DNA of 64,000 nt. Origin: Dokdonella koreensis DS-123. Its GTDB lineage: Bacteria > Pseudomonadota > Gammaproteobacteria > Xanthomonadales > Rhodanobacteraceae. The stretch covers positions 3,762,686 through 3,826,685 of the forward strand of contig NZ_CP015249.1 in NCBI RefSeq assembly GCF_001632775.1, written 5' to 3'. A program made the translations under genes and the position numbers. The number at the start of each line of letters is the position of its first letter. Positions within the stretch are counted from its first letter, which is position 1. Of this stretch, positions 17,115 through 26,200 are shown one piece after another. The notes beneath the pieces are model-generated. The model did not search any database. It was not told the origin of the DNA and was given only the letters and a program-made list of their open reading frames with translations.

Positions 17115-18248
17115 TCAGCCCTTGACCAACGCCAACGCCCGTTCGAGCGCCGCGTCGGCGGGCACTTCGATGTCGGGGACGATGCCGGTCCCCTCCCAGT
17201 CCTTGCCGGTATCCGGATCGTACGTGCGCCCCACCGGAACGAACGCGACCAGCCCCGCGCCGATCGGTTCGATGCCACCGAAATGGTTGGCGCCCGCGGT
17301 GCGCTCGCCGATCAGCGTGGCGCGATGCGTGCGTTGCAGCGCCAGTGCGAAGTGCTCGCCCGCCGAGCGCGTGCGCCTGGACGTCAGGTAGAACACCTTG
17401 GCCTTGGCGAGCCGGTGCTCGGTGGCATCGGGAACGGCCACGTGCTGGCGCACCCGCAGACCGGCGGGACCGGGCACCTCGCGCAGGGTGGCGCCGCCCA
17501 TTGGCACCGGACCACCGGTCTTGGCCACGGCCATCTCGACCAGCACGGTTTCGCGCTCGAAAAGATACGGGAACAGCACGTCCATCTCGGCCAGCCCGCC
17601 GCCGCGCGACAAGGTCCGCGTATCGATGATGATCGCCTTGGCGGTCACGTAGTCCTTGACGAACGCCCGCATCGCCGCGACAGAGGCCGGTTCGCCCGCG
17701 AACTGGTTGAAGCGGATGTAGGCCACGCCATCCGCGATCCACTTCGTCTCGGCGACGCTCGGCAGGTCGGTCGGCGCGCGCGCTGACACCAGCGGCGGCG
17801 CCCCGCCGGGCGCTGCCAGGCGCGGCAGTGCTTCATTGAAATGCCGGCCCGGTGGCGGTGCGCCTTCGATGCGGCGCGGACCACCGGGTCCCGGGCCGCT
17901 CGGCACGCCGGATTCGGGCGCAGGATCGACACGCAGATGGCCGTCGGGCGCGACGGCCTGCAGGTCCTGCGTCAGGCGCTGTGCCATGGCCTTGGCGTCA
18001 CCGATGTCCTCGTACTTCCCCGCGGCGAGATTGGCACGCAGCATCTGGGCGTACCGCTGGCCTGCAGCCGGATCGACGAAGCGAGTCGCCAGCGTATCGG
18101 CCAGCCTATTGATCGCCTCCGCGTAGGTATCGGCTGCATCGGCTCCGAATGCCGGCGAGGCCGCCACGCCGAGTGCGGCCAGGCCGATGCCCAGCAGCCG
18201 GTGACGCAAGGCGTGGGGTGAACCGGACGTCGTCTCGTGCGTGTGCAT
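17115..18248 (-). CDS. Exported S41 family (C-terminal-processing-like) peptidase
   Basis: A 377 aa exported serine peptidase of the tail-specific/interphotoreceptor-retinoid-binding family. A signal peptide (HRLLGIGLAALGVAASPAFG) is followed by a helical N-terminal region and the S41 domain. AIIIDTRTLSRGGGLAEMDVL is the core strand, and VFYLTSRRTRSAGEHFALAL contains the nucleophile Ser (SAGEHFA). VGRTYDPDTGKDWEGTGIVPDIEV is the usual final motif. No PDZ domain is visible, as in the non-PDZ S41 branch. ATG 18248 was chosen for the signal peptide and an upstream GAAGG. The gene is divergent from the CHAT gene across 212 bases. Confidence 0.9.
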   Translation of the reverse strand: MHTHETTSGSPHALRHRLLGIGLAALGVAASPAFGADAADTYAEAINRLADTLATRFVDPAAGQRYAQMLRANLAAGKYEDIGDAKAMAQRLTQDLQAVAPDGHLRVDPAPESGVPSGPGPGGPRRIEGAPPPGRHFNEALPRLAAPGGAPPLVSARAPTDLPSVAETKWIADGVAYIRFNQFAGEPASVAAMRAFVKDYVTAKAIIIDTRTLSRGGGLAEMDVLFPYLFERETVLVEMAVAKTGGPVPMGGATLREVPGPAGLRVRQHVAVPDATEHRLAKAKVFYLTSRRTRSAGEHFALALQRTHRATLIGERTAGANHFGGIEPIGAGLVAFVPVGRTYDPDTGKDWEGTGIVPDIEVPADAALERALALVKG

Positions 18249-18460
18249 GGCTGGCCTTCGCGAGGGGATCGGGTTCTCGCTACAGATGCCGAGCGTGGCG
18301 GAAAGGTCGCAAGAGCTCCGGACCAGCAGGCGGGGCGGAGGCGAAAGCGCGCACCTTACGCCCGGATCGGGACAGGTCAATCGCGGTTCCTCGGGCGGCC
18401 GCATCCGGGCTGTGTCGACAGGTCATAACGCCGCCGCTCGAACAGGTGGACAATGCCCCC

Positions 18461-21400
18461 ATGCGCCCGGCCCGCCTACCCGTGCACTGCCTCGTGTCCG
18501 CCGTACTGGCCGCCTCGGCGGGGCCATCGGTAGCGGCGGCGGCTTCGCTGCAGCCCGGTCAGTCCACCTCGGTCACGCTCCCTGCCGGCGGCAGTTCCTA
18601 CGCCCTCGATGTCCCTGCACTGCAGGCCGCGGAACTCCATTTCACCCAGACCGGTGGCGCCATCGAAGTCCAGCTGCAGTCGCCGGCCGGCGAGACGGTC
18701 ACCCTGCGCAACGACGCCGGCCAGGCCAGCCGGATCGACCATGTGCTCTCCGCCGGCACCGAACCGGCGCGCTGGACGCTGACGCTGACCTCGACCCGTA
18801 CGGACCGGCCAGCCACGGTGGAGGTGGCGTTTTCTCCGGGGCAGCCGGTCACACCCGCGCTCGCCGCGCGCGCGAAGTCGCAACGCCTGCTGGCGGAGGC
18901 CGAAGCACTGCGCCGCGCGGCAGGCAGCCTGGAGGCCGGCACTGCCGCGGACAGTGCCGCGGTCGATGCACGCTACGCGCAGGCGCTGGCGGAGGCCGCC
19001 GCGGATGACTGCCTGGCCTTGCGGATCGGCACGGGCCGTGCGCGACACCACTTTGCGCAGGGACGCTACCGCGAGGCCCGGCAGGCGGCCGAGGCCGCAC
19101 TGGCGACGGCCTGCGACGACGGCCTGGCCGGTGATGCGGAGCGCGCCGCCGCGTTGCGCACGCGCGGGGCGGCGCTGGGCTATCTCGGGGACTTCACCGG
19201 GGCGGTGGCGGACCAGGGAGCGGCGCTGGCGCTGTACCGCCGCACCGGGGACCTGGCCTACCAGGCCCTGCTGCTGGTCAACCTCAGCGCCAACTACCGT
19301 TCGCTGGGCGATACCGAACAGGCGCTCGCCACGGCGCATCAGGCCCTCGCCGCGGCGGAGCGCGCGGGCGATGCCAGGCGGGCGGTGTTCGCGCAGGAAA
19401 GCATCGCGGCGATCCGCCTGCAGCGCGGCGAGCTGGGACCGGCGCTTTCGGCGTACCGGCTGACGCTGGATGCGCTCGAGGCGACGCCGTATCCGCGCGT
19501 GGAAGGCATGACCTGGAACGATCTGGGCGTGCTCTACCGGCAAACCGGCGACCGCGCCGCAGCGCGCGATGCGCTCGGCCGGGCCGCGGCGGTGTGGCGC
19601 GCGAGCGGCGACACCTCGGGTCTGGCCGAGGTGCAGCTGAATCTCGCCGACCTGGACCTCGACGAAGGAAAACTCGACGCGGCCTGGCAGGGTTATCGCG
19701 CGGCGCTCGACTTCGATCGTGCGCAGGGCTTTCGCCGCGAGGAGGCGCACGCGCGGATCGGCCTGGGCAGTGTGGCCGCACTGCGCGGCGAGGACGCCGA
19801 GGCGCGCACGCACCTGGAGGCCGCCGCCGCACTGGCCGAGTCGATCGGCGCGAGCGCGAACGCCGTGGCCGCACGGCTCGCGCTGGCGGACCTCGCCCTG
19901 CGCGGCGGCGATCGCGAGGACGCGGCACGCGCGATCGCCAGGGCGCTCGACCAGGCACGGCGCGGACGCGACGTGTCCGGCGAGGCGCAGGCGCTGATCC
20001 TGCGCGGACGCGCCTCGCAGGCCGCGGGCGATCTCGCCGCCGCGCAGGCGGCCGTGCTGCCGGCACTGGACCTGATCGAGGGCGCCCGCGGCGCGATCGA
20101 TCCACCGATGCTGCGCAGCCGCTACTTCGCGACGCGGCGCGATGCCTATGACCTGGCCGTCGACATCCTGATGCAGCGTCACGCCGCGCAGCCGGACGGC
20201 GACTACGCGACGCAGGCGCTGGTGGTCAGCGAACGCGCACGGGCACGCGCGCTGCAGGACCGCCTGGCCGAGCGGCGGCTGGCGCTGCCGCACACGGTGG
20301 ACCTGGCACTGCTGGATGCCGAGCGCACGGCCGAACTGGCGGTGCGGCAGGCCGCGGCGGCCGGCGGCGCGGTGCTGGCCGAGGCACAGCAGGCACTGGA
20401 CGCGGTGCGTGGCCGGATCCGTGCACAGAGCCCGCGCTACGCCGAGCTGGCGCATCCGCCGCAGCCGACGGCCGACACGCTCCGGCTGGCCGTGCGCGAC
20501 AGCGGCGTGGTGGCCGACAGCTGGTGGCTGGCCGAGCCGCGCAGCTATCGCTGGCGCGTGACGGCAGCCGGCCTGACGGCGGCGACGCTGCCGGGTCGCG
20601 ACGCGATCGAGCAGGCGGCACGCACGCTGCGCGAGCGCCTGGCGGCGCCCCCGGCGGTGGCGGCAACGCTGCCGATCGAGCGGCTCGCCGCGCAGGATGC
20701 GGCGCAGGCGGCCGACGTCGACACCACGGCGCGCGCGCTGGCGAGGCTGCTGGACCTGCCCGACGCGGCGGCGGATGCCCTGCGCGTCACCGTGCCGGAC
20801 GGTGCGCTGGCGTGGATTCCGTTCGCGCTGCTGGAACCGGACAGCACGCGTGGCCGCGTCTACCTGCCGGCGCTGTCGGCGCTGCACGGCATCCGCGCGA
20901 TCGCGCGCAGCGGTGCACCGGAGGCCGTGGTGGTCATCGCCGACCCGGTGCTGCGCGCGGACGATCCGCGCCTGCCTAAGCCGGGCCGGGCGGCGGCGGA
21001 CGCGCCGGTGCCGCTGCCGGCCGCACGGGACGAGGCGCGCGCACTCCTGGCGCTGGCGGACCGCGGCACCTCCCGCTGGATCGACGGCTTCGCCGCCAGC
21101 CGTACTACGCTCGCGGCGCTGCCGTGGAGCCGCTACGGCACGGTGCATTTCGCGACCCACGCGCACCTGGACGCCACGCGGCCGGCGCTGTCGGCGATCG
21201 CGCTGTCCGCCTACGATGCCGCCGGCCGGCCCCAGCAGGGCGACCTGCGTGCCGACGACCTCTACACGCTGGACATGCCGGTGGACCTGGTGGTCCTCGG
21301 CGCCTGCGACGGCGCGCTCGGCGAGGCGCCGGGTGCGGAAGGGCCATTCAGCCTGGCACGGGCGTTCTTCCACGCCGGCGCAGGCCGCGTGATGGCCAGC

Positions 21401-21583
21401 CTGTGGGCGGTGGACGACCGCGCCGGCGCGACGCTGATGGGCCACTTCTACGAGGGCCTGCTGCGCCACGGCCTGTTGCCGCCGCAGGCGCTCAAACGTG
21501 CGCAGGACAGACTGCGCGCCGAGCCGCGCTGGGCGGCGCCGTACTATTGGGCCGGCTACGTGCTGCAGGGGGACTGGCGATGA
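18461..21583 (+). CDS. Exported TPR-CHAT caspase-like protease
   Basis: A 1040 aa protein. A signal peptide (VHCLVSAVLAASAGPSVAAA) and a beta-rich region (residues about 30-130) are followed by many tetratricopeptide repeats (about 190-620; for example RTRGAALGYLGDFTGAVADQ and WNDLGVLYRQTGDRAAARDA). A C-terminal CHAT domain (about 740-1040) has both catalytic residues: His 900 in VHFATHAH and Cys 949 in LVVLGACDGA. It should therefore cleave proteins after recognition through the TPRs. The next gene, a sigma factor, overlaps it by ATGA, and an anti-sigma-like membrane protein follows. A signal peptide puts the protease outside the cytoplasm. ATG 18461 is chosen for the signal peptide; no clear ribosome site is seen. 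Confidence 0.9.
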   Translation: MRPARLPVHCLVSAVLAASAGPSVAAAASLQPGQSTSVTLPAGGSSYALDVPALQAAELHFTQTGGAIEVQLQSPAGETVTLRNDAGQASRIDHVLSAGTEPARWTLTLTSTRTDRPATVEVAFSPGQPVTPALAARAKSQRLLAEAEALRRAAGSLEAGTAADSAAVDARYAQALAEAAADDCLALRIGTGRARHHFAQGRYREARQAAEAALATACDDGLAGDAERAAALRTRGAALGYLGDFTGAVADQGAALALYRRTGDLAYQALLLVNLSANYRSLGDTEQALATAHQALAAAERAGDARRAVFAQESIAAIRLQRGELGPALSAYRLTLDALEATPYPRVEGMTWNDLGVLYRQTGDRAAARDALGRAAAVWRASGDTSGLAEVQLNLADLDLDEGKLDAAWQGYRAALDFDRAQGFRREEAHARIGLGSVAALRGEDAEARTHLEAAAALAESIGASANAVAARLALADLALRGGDREDAARAIARALDQARRGRDVSGEAQALILRGRASQAAGDLAAAQAAVLPALDLIEGARGAIDPPMLRSRYFATRRDAYDLAVDILMQRHAAQPDGDYATQALVVSERARARALQDRLAERRLALPHTVDLALLDAERTAELAVRQAAAAGGAVLAEAQQALDAVRGRIRAQSPRYAELAHPPQPTADTLRLAVRDSGVVADSWWLAEPRSYRWRVTAAGLTAATLPGRDAIEQAARTLRERLAAPPAVAATLPIERLAAQDAAQAADVDTTARALARLLDLPDAAADALRVTVPDGALAWIPFALLEPDSTRGRVYLPALSALHGIRAIARSGAPEAVVVIADPVLRADDPRLPKPGRAAADAPVPLPAARDEARALLALADRGTSRWIDGFAASRTTLAALPWSRYGTVHFATHAHLDATRPALSAIALSAYDAAGRPQQGDLRADDLYTLDMPVDLVVLGACDGALGEAPGAEGPFSLARAFFHAGAGRVMASLWAVDDRAGATLMGHFYEGLLRHGLLPPQALKRAQDRLRAEPRWAAPYYWAGYVLQGDWR

Positions 21584-22146
21584 ACGAGGCGAACGATCCG
21601 CTGCGCGCGCTGCTGGCGCACCTGGACGGTGGCCGCGGCGCGGCGGCGGCCTACGAGGCGTTGCGCCGACGGCTGATCGCGTTCTTCCGCCTGCACCTGC
21701 CGGCCCAGGCAGACGACCTGGCCGATGTCGCGCTCGACCGCCTCGGCCGGCGCCTGGCCGAGGGCGTGGCGGTAGAGGACACCGGCGGCTACGCGCTCGG
21801 CATCGCCCGCTTCCTGGTCCGCGAGGCACACGGGCAGGCAGCGCGGGCCGCGCGCGCGCAGGACGATCCGTCCCTGCAGCCGCCGGACCCGGATGCGGAC
21901 GCCGCTGCCGACGCGCTCCAGTTCGAAGCCGTACTGGCCGCACTGGATACCTGCCTGGACGCCGCCGGCCCGGCGCAGGGCCGGCTGATCCTGGACTACT
22001 ACGGCGCCGACGGCGGCGAACGCATCGCCCTGCGCCAGCGGCTGGCGGCCGCACTCGGCATCAGCCTCAACGCATTGCGCAACCGTGCGCTGCGCCTGCG
22101 CGAGGCGCTGGAAGCCTGCGTACGCGGCCGGCTGCTGCCCGGCTGA
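21580..22146 (+). CDS. ECF-like RNA polymerase sigma factor
   Basis: A 188 aa protein with the length and layout of an extracytoplasmic-function sigma factor. Region 2 is helical (AAYEALRRRLIAFFRLHLPAQ, ADDLADVALDRLGRRLAEG), a linker rich in Asp/Pro follows, and region 4 (RIALRQRLAAALGISLNALR then NRALRLREALEACVR) looks like a helix-turn-helix. Sequence conservation to classical ECF groups is low, so this is an inference from size, layout and context. It overlaps the CHAT gene stop by ATGA. The anti-sigma-like gene follows after 227 bases. It probably directs transcription of a small set of nearby genes. Confidence 0.72.
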   Translation: MNEANDPLRALLAHLDGGRGAAAAYEALRRRLIAFFRLHLPAQADDLADVALDRLGRRLAEGVAVEDTGGYALGIARFLVREAHGQAARAARAQDDPSLQPPDPDADAAADALQFEAVLAALDTCLDAAGPAQGRLILDYYGADGGERIALRQRLAAALGISLNALRNRALRLREALEACVRGRLLPG

Positions 22147-22318
22147 GCGACCGCCGGCCATCGGGCGCGCCATCGCCGAGCGCACTCATTCCGGAATCCG
22201 CGCCTCGCCGGCCCACGGACAGGCGGAGGAAGAAACCCGTTGCCGACCGGCGGAGGAAGCCTCGGATGCCGGCCATCGGGACGAACTCCATCGGACGAAT
22301 CGGCATGCGTCGCCCACC

Positions 22319-22355
22319 AGCGTGATGTTTCGGCCGTTCGTCTCACTCCAGACAA
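22319..22355 (+). promoter_or_regulatory. Shared upstream element, copy 1 (before the anti-sigma-like gene)
   Basis: The block GCGTGATGTTTCGGCCGTTCG followed by TCTCACTCCAGAC lies about 20-55 bases before the ATG at 22374. A closely matching block is found at 23184-23220 before the S53 peptidase gene. Both begin GCGTGATG and share TTCGGCCG, TTCG and CTCAC at nearly the same spacing. It may be a promoter read by the neighbouring ECF-like sigma factor; this is inference from two copies. Confidence 0.4.
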
Positions 22356-22373
22356 ACCCCGCTCCTGCCAGAG

Positions 22374-23117
22374 ATGACCCCGCCCACCCCCGCCACCCTG
22401 CGTGACTGGCTGCTGCACCGCCTGCCCGATGCCGCGCGCGCGGCGCTGGAGGAGCGGCTGCTGCGCGAGGATGCGCTGGTGGCGCAGCTGCGCGAGGCGG
22501 AAACCGACCTGATCGACGATCACGCTGCCGGGCGGCTGGATGCCGCCACGCAGGCGGACGTGGCGCGCCACCTGATCGCCGACCGGGACGGGCACTGGCG
22601 CTGGCAGGTGGCACGCGCGCTGGCCGTCAAGCGCGCCGCGCGCCGGGTGGCGGAGGCAGGCGAACCGCGACGCCGCTGGGTTGCGGCGCGCCCGCGCCTG
22701 GCCGCGATCGGTGCGCTGGCCGCGGTGCTCGTGCTGGCAGTGCTGCTGGTGCGGCCGCCACTGCCGTCGCGACCGCCGGCCGATGCGGCGACGCTGCCCA
22801 CCGTCAGCCTGCGCGTAGCAGCGACGCGCGGGACGGCATCGGCGCTGACGCTGCCGCCGAACACGGGCTGGCTGCGGCTGCAGGTCGAGGCGATCGATCC
22901 ACAGCCGCGCCGCTACGCGGTGTCGATCAGCGACGGCGCGACGGTGCGGTTCCACGCCGGTGGCCTGACGCTGCGGCGGGCGGGACCGTACGCGTTCGTC
23001 GAGGTGGTGATCCCGGCGGCGGCGGCCGGCCCCGGCCACCGCACGGTGCGCCTGCTGCCGGAAGGGGCACCGACGGCCGCGGCGACCGCCTGGGAGCTGG
23101 ACACCACCGTGCCGTGA
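22374..23117 (+). CDS. Membrane-anchored anti-sigma-like protein
   Basis: A 247 aa single-pass membrane protein. Residues 1-100 are cytoplasmic and helical (TPATLRDWLLHRLPDAARAA, LREAETDLIDDHAAGRLDAA, RHLIADRDGHWRWQVARALA), like the sigma-binding ends of anti-sigma factors, but without the HxxxCxxC zinc motif. One membrane helix lies at about 107-126 (LAAIGALAAVLVLAVLLV). The remaining 120 residues are a beta-rich exported domain (TLPTVSLRVAATRGTASALT). The ATG follows CAGAG closely. Its place behind the sigma gene suggests it holds that sigma at the membrane. The exported domain would then be a possible target for the exported CHAT protease or for a signal. Confidence 0.65.
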   Translation: MTPPTPATLRDWLLHRLPDAARAALEERLLREDALVAQLREAETDLIDDHAAGRLDAATQADVARHLIADRDGHWRWQVARALAVKRAARRVAEAGEPRRRWVAARPRLAAIGALAAVLVLAVLLVRPPLPSRPPADAATLPTVSLRVAATRGTASALTLPPNTGWLRLQVEAIDPQPRRYAVSISDGATVRFHAGGLTLRRAGPYAFVEVVIPAAAAGPGHRTVRLLPEGAPTAAATAWELDTTVP

Positions 23118-23183
23118 GCGCGGGCTCATAGCCGGGACGGCACCCCGGCCGATGCACCCGAACACGGGCGGTCCGCGCCGGCC

Positions 23184-23220
23184 CGCGTGATGCTTCGGCC
23201 GATTCGCTCACCTGGAATAC
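23184..23220 (+). promoter_or_regulatory. Shared upstream element, copy 2 (before the S53 peptidase gene)
   Basis: GCGTGATGCTTCGGCCGATTCG followed by CTCACCTGG begins about 73 bases before the S53 start and matches the element at 22319-22355. Conservation outside coding sequence between two unrelated neighbouring genes argues for a common regulator. Confidence 0.4.
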
Positions 23221-23256
23221 GGCGCGGCGCATCCGCTGCGCGTCCCGGAGGCGATC

Positions 23257-26200
23257 ATGGTGCGCACATCGGTTCATTCCACAGCCCGAGCGGCTGCGGC
23301 CTGCCTGGGCTGGCTGCTCGGCCTGGCAGCGCTGCTGCCGGCATCGGCGCTGGCGGCAAGCGAGAAGACGCCGCTGGCCGGCCACGTGCTGCCGGCACTG
23401 GCCCAGGCCGAGCGCCTGCCGGCAGCGCAGGCGGCGGCGCTCGACGAGGCGATGACCGTGACCGTGGTGATGCGGCGCACGGACCCGGCCGGCTTCGACC
23501 GCTATCTCGCCGCCGCCTACGATCCGGCCTCGCCGCAGTACCGCCGCTTCCTGACGCCGGCGGACCTGGCCGAGCGCTTCGGGCCGAGCGCGCAGGCCTA
23601 TGCGCAGGTGCGCGACTACTTCACCGCGCAGGGCCTGCAGGTGACGGCCGAATCGGCCAACCGGATGACACTGACGCTGAGCGGCGCACGCACCGCCGTG
23701 GCCCAGGCGCTGGACGTGGCGATCGAGGCCTACGCGCTGCCGGGTACGGCCGAGCGCTTCCTCGCCAACACCGGCGAGCCGGCATTGCCGGCGGCGATCG
23801 CGCCGCACGTACAGTCGATCGCGGGCCTGTCCACGCTGGCACAGGTGCGGCGCCTGCCGGCACCGCTGTTCGTCGGCAACTGGGGGTACAACTGCGCCGG
23901 CAACAGCGGCCTGGACCCGTACACCAAGACGTTCTGCTACGGCGTCTACAAGGATGCGCTGGGCCTGCACAACGGCATCTGCAGCAATCCGCTCGGCATC
24001 CTGCTGACGCTGTTCCTGTGCAAGGTGGTACCGATCCTGGCCGCGCCGATGGACTTGCCGGCAACGCCGCCGCTGGCGGCGGCCGGCGGCGCGCCGCTGC
24101 CGGGCAGCGGCCAGACCGTGGGCCTGGTGCAGTTCGACAACTTCCACGTGTCGGACATCCGCGACTTCCTGGACCTGATCGGCGCGCCGGCCGGCCAGCT
24201 CGGCCAGTTGTCCAGCGTGGCCGTCAACGGCGGCGCGGCGATCGGCGCGAACGAGGACGAGGTGCTGCTCGACATCAGCGTGGTGATGGCCATCGCACCG
24301 GGGGCGAACGTCACCGTCTACAGCGCGCCGTTCACCGGTGCCGGCAGCTTCCAGGCGCTGTTCAACCGCATGATCGGCGATGGCGTGACGGTCATCTCCA
24401 ACAGCTGGGCCTATTGCGAGGACCAGACCACACTGGCCGACGTGCAGGGCATCGACGCGATCCTGGCCGGCGCGGCGGCGGCCGGCGTCAGCGTGTTCAA
24501 CGCATCGGGCGATACCGGCAGCACCTGCCTCGACGGCTCGCCGAACACGATCACCGTGCCGGCCGGCTCGCCGCACGGCACGGCGGTCGGCGGCACCTCG
24601 GCGCTGGCCGGCCCGGGCGGCACCTATGCCAGCGCCACCTGGTGGGGTGCCGGCGGCAGCGCCGGCCACAGCCAGGGCGGCTATGGCGTCAGCCGCTTCT
24701 TCGCGCGGCCGGCCTACCAGAACGGCCTGAGCGCGTCGGCGATGCGTTCGGTGCCGGACCTGGCCGTCAATGCCGATCCGGTCACCAGCGGCGTACCGAT
24801 CTGCCAGGCCAGCCGCGGCGGCTGCCCGAGCGGCCTGCTGTACGGCGGCACCAGCATGTCGGCACCGCTGATGGCCGCGTTCGCGGCCACGCTGAACCAG
24901 GCGCAGGGCCAGAATCTCGGGTTGTTCAACGCGCATGCCTATCCGCTGGCGAATACCGCCGCGTTCCACGGGGCGGCCGAGCTGGCCAGCGACTTCGCGC
25001 ACGTGGGCCTGGGCGCGCCGAACCTGAGCGTGCTGAACCTGGCCCTGGCCGGGCAGGCGCCGGGACCGGCCAGCGCGGCGGCGTCGCGCCTGATCGCCGA
25101 TCCGCCGACCGGCATCGCCGATGGGGCGACGCCGACCGCCGTCGTGGTGCAGCTGCGTGACGCGGCCGGCAGCACGGTCAGCGGGCGACGCGTCAGCCTG
25201 TCCGCACCGCCGGGCGCCGGCGTGGTCATCACACCGGCTGCGGCGGTCACCACCGGGATCGCCAACGGCACGGCGACGTTCGCGGTGACGCGAGCGACGG
25301 TCGGTACCGTGATGCTGACCGCACGCGCGGTCGACGACGGCTTCGACATCGGCACCGGACTGGCCGTGGACTTCGTCGCACCACCGGCGACGGCGGCGAG
25401 CATCCTGGCATTCCCGACCGCCGTCACCGCCGATGGCGTCGCCACGACCACGATCACCGTGACACTGCGCGACGCGGCCAGCCGCCCCACGCCCGGCAAG
25501 CGCATCGTGCTGTCGCAGGGCCAGGGCCGCTCGGCGGTGGCCGGCCCGAACCCGCCGCTCACCGACGCCAACGGCGAGATCCGCTTCACCGCGACCAACC
25601 GGGTCGAGGAAACCGTCACCTATACCGCGGTGGACGAGACCGACGGCGACCTGCCGGTACCGGGCATGGCGGCCGTGCAGTTCAGCAATGCGATCGGTTC
25701 CTGCGTGACGGCACCGGAGGCGCGGCCCGGCCATGCGCTGGCCGCGTTCGCCAACGGCTTCGCCGCGTACCCGTTCTTCTACGGCAACGTCAACTGGGGC
25801 TGCGCCGGCGCGTCGAATCCCGCGTTCAGCGCAACCGGCGACGCGTACGTCGCGCATTTCCAGAGCGGCGACCTGTACCGCCTGCGCGATACCGGCGGCG
25901 CCGCGGTCGGGCCGTTGTCGAATCTCGGTGTCACGCTCGGCAAGCCGGTGTTCGGCAAGGACGGCAAGCTCTACGCGACGCGCGGCGTCACCGGCGCCTC
26001 GTTCGGCAGCGGCGACATCATCGAGATCGACCCGGCCAGCGGCGCGCTGCTGCGGATCGTCGCCGGCAGCCTCACCTGCCCGCATGGCCTGGCGACCGAC
26101 CCGCTCAGCGGCGACCTCTTCTTCGACAACAGCTGCACCGGCGCCGGCTCGGACAACCCCTCGCTGTACCGGCTGACCGATCCGGGCGACACCGACCCGG

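Noticed and set aside
18461-23117. Craspase (type III-E CRISPR) locus
   Set aside because: TPR-CHAT and sigma are present, but there is no gRAMP, no CRISPR array, and the CHAT protein has a signal peptide.
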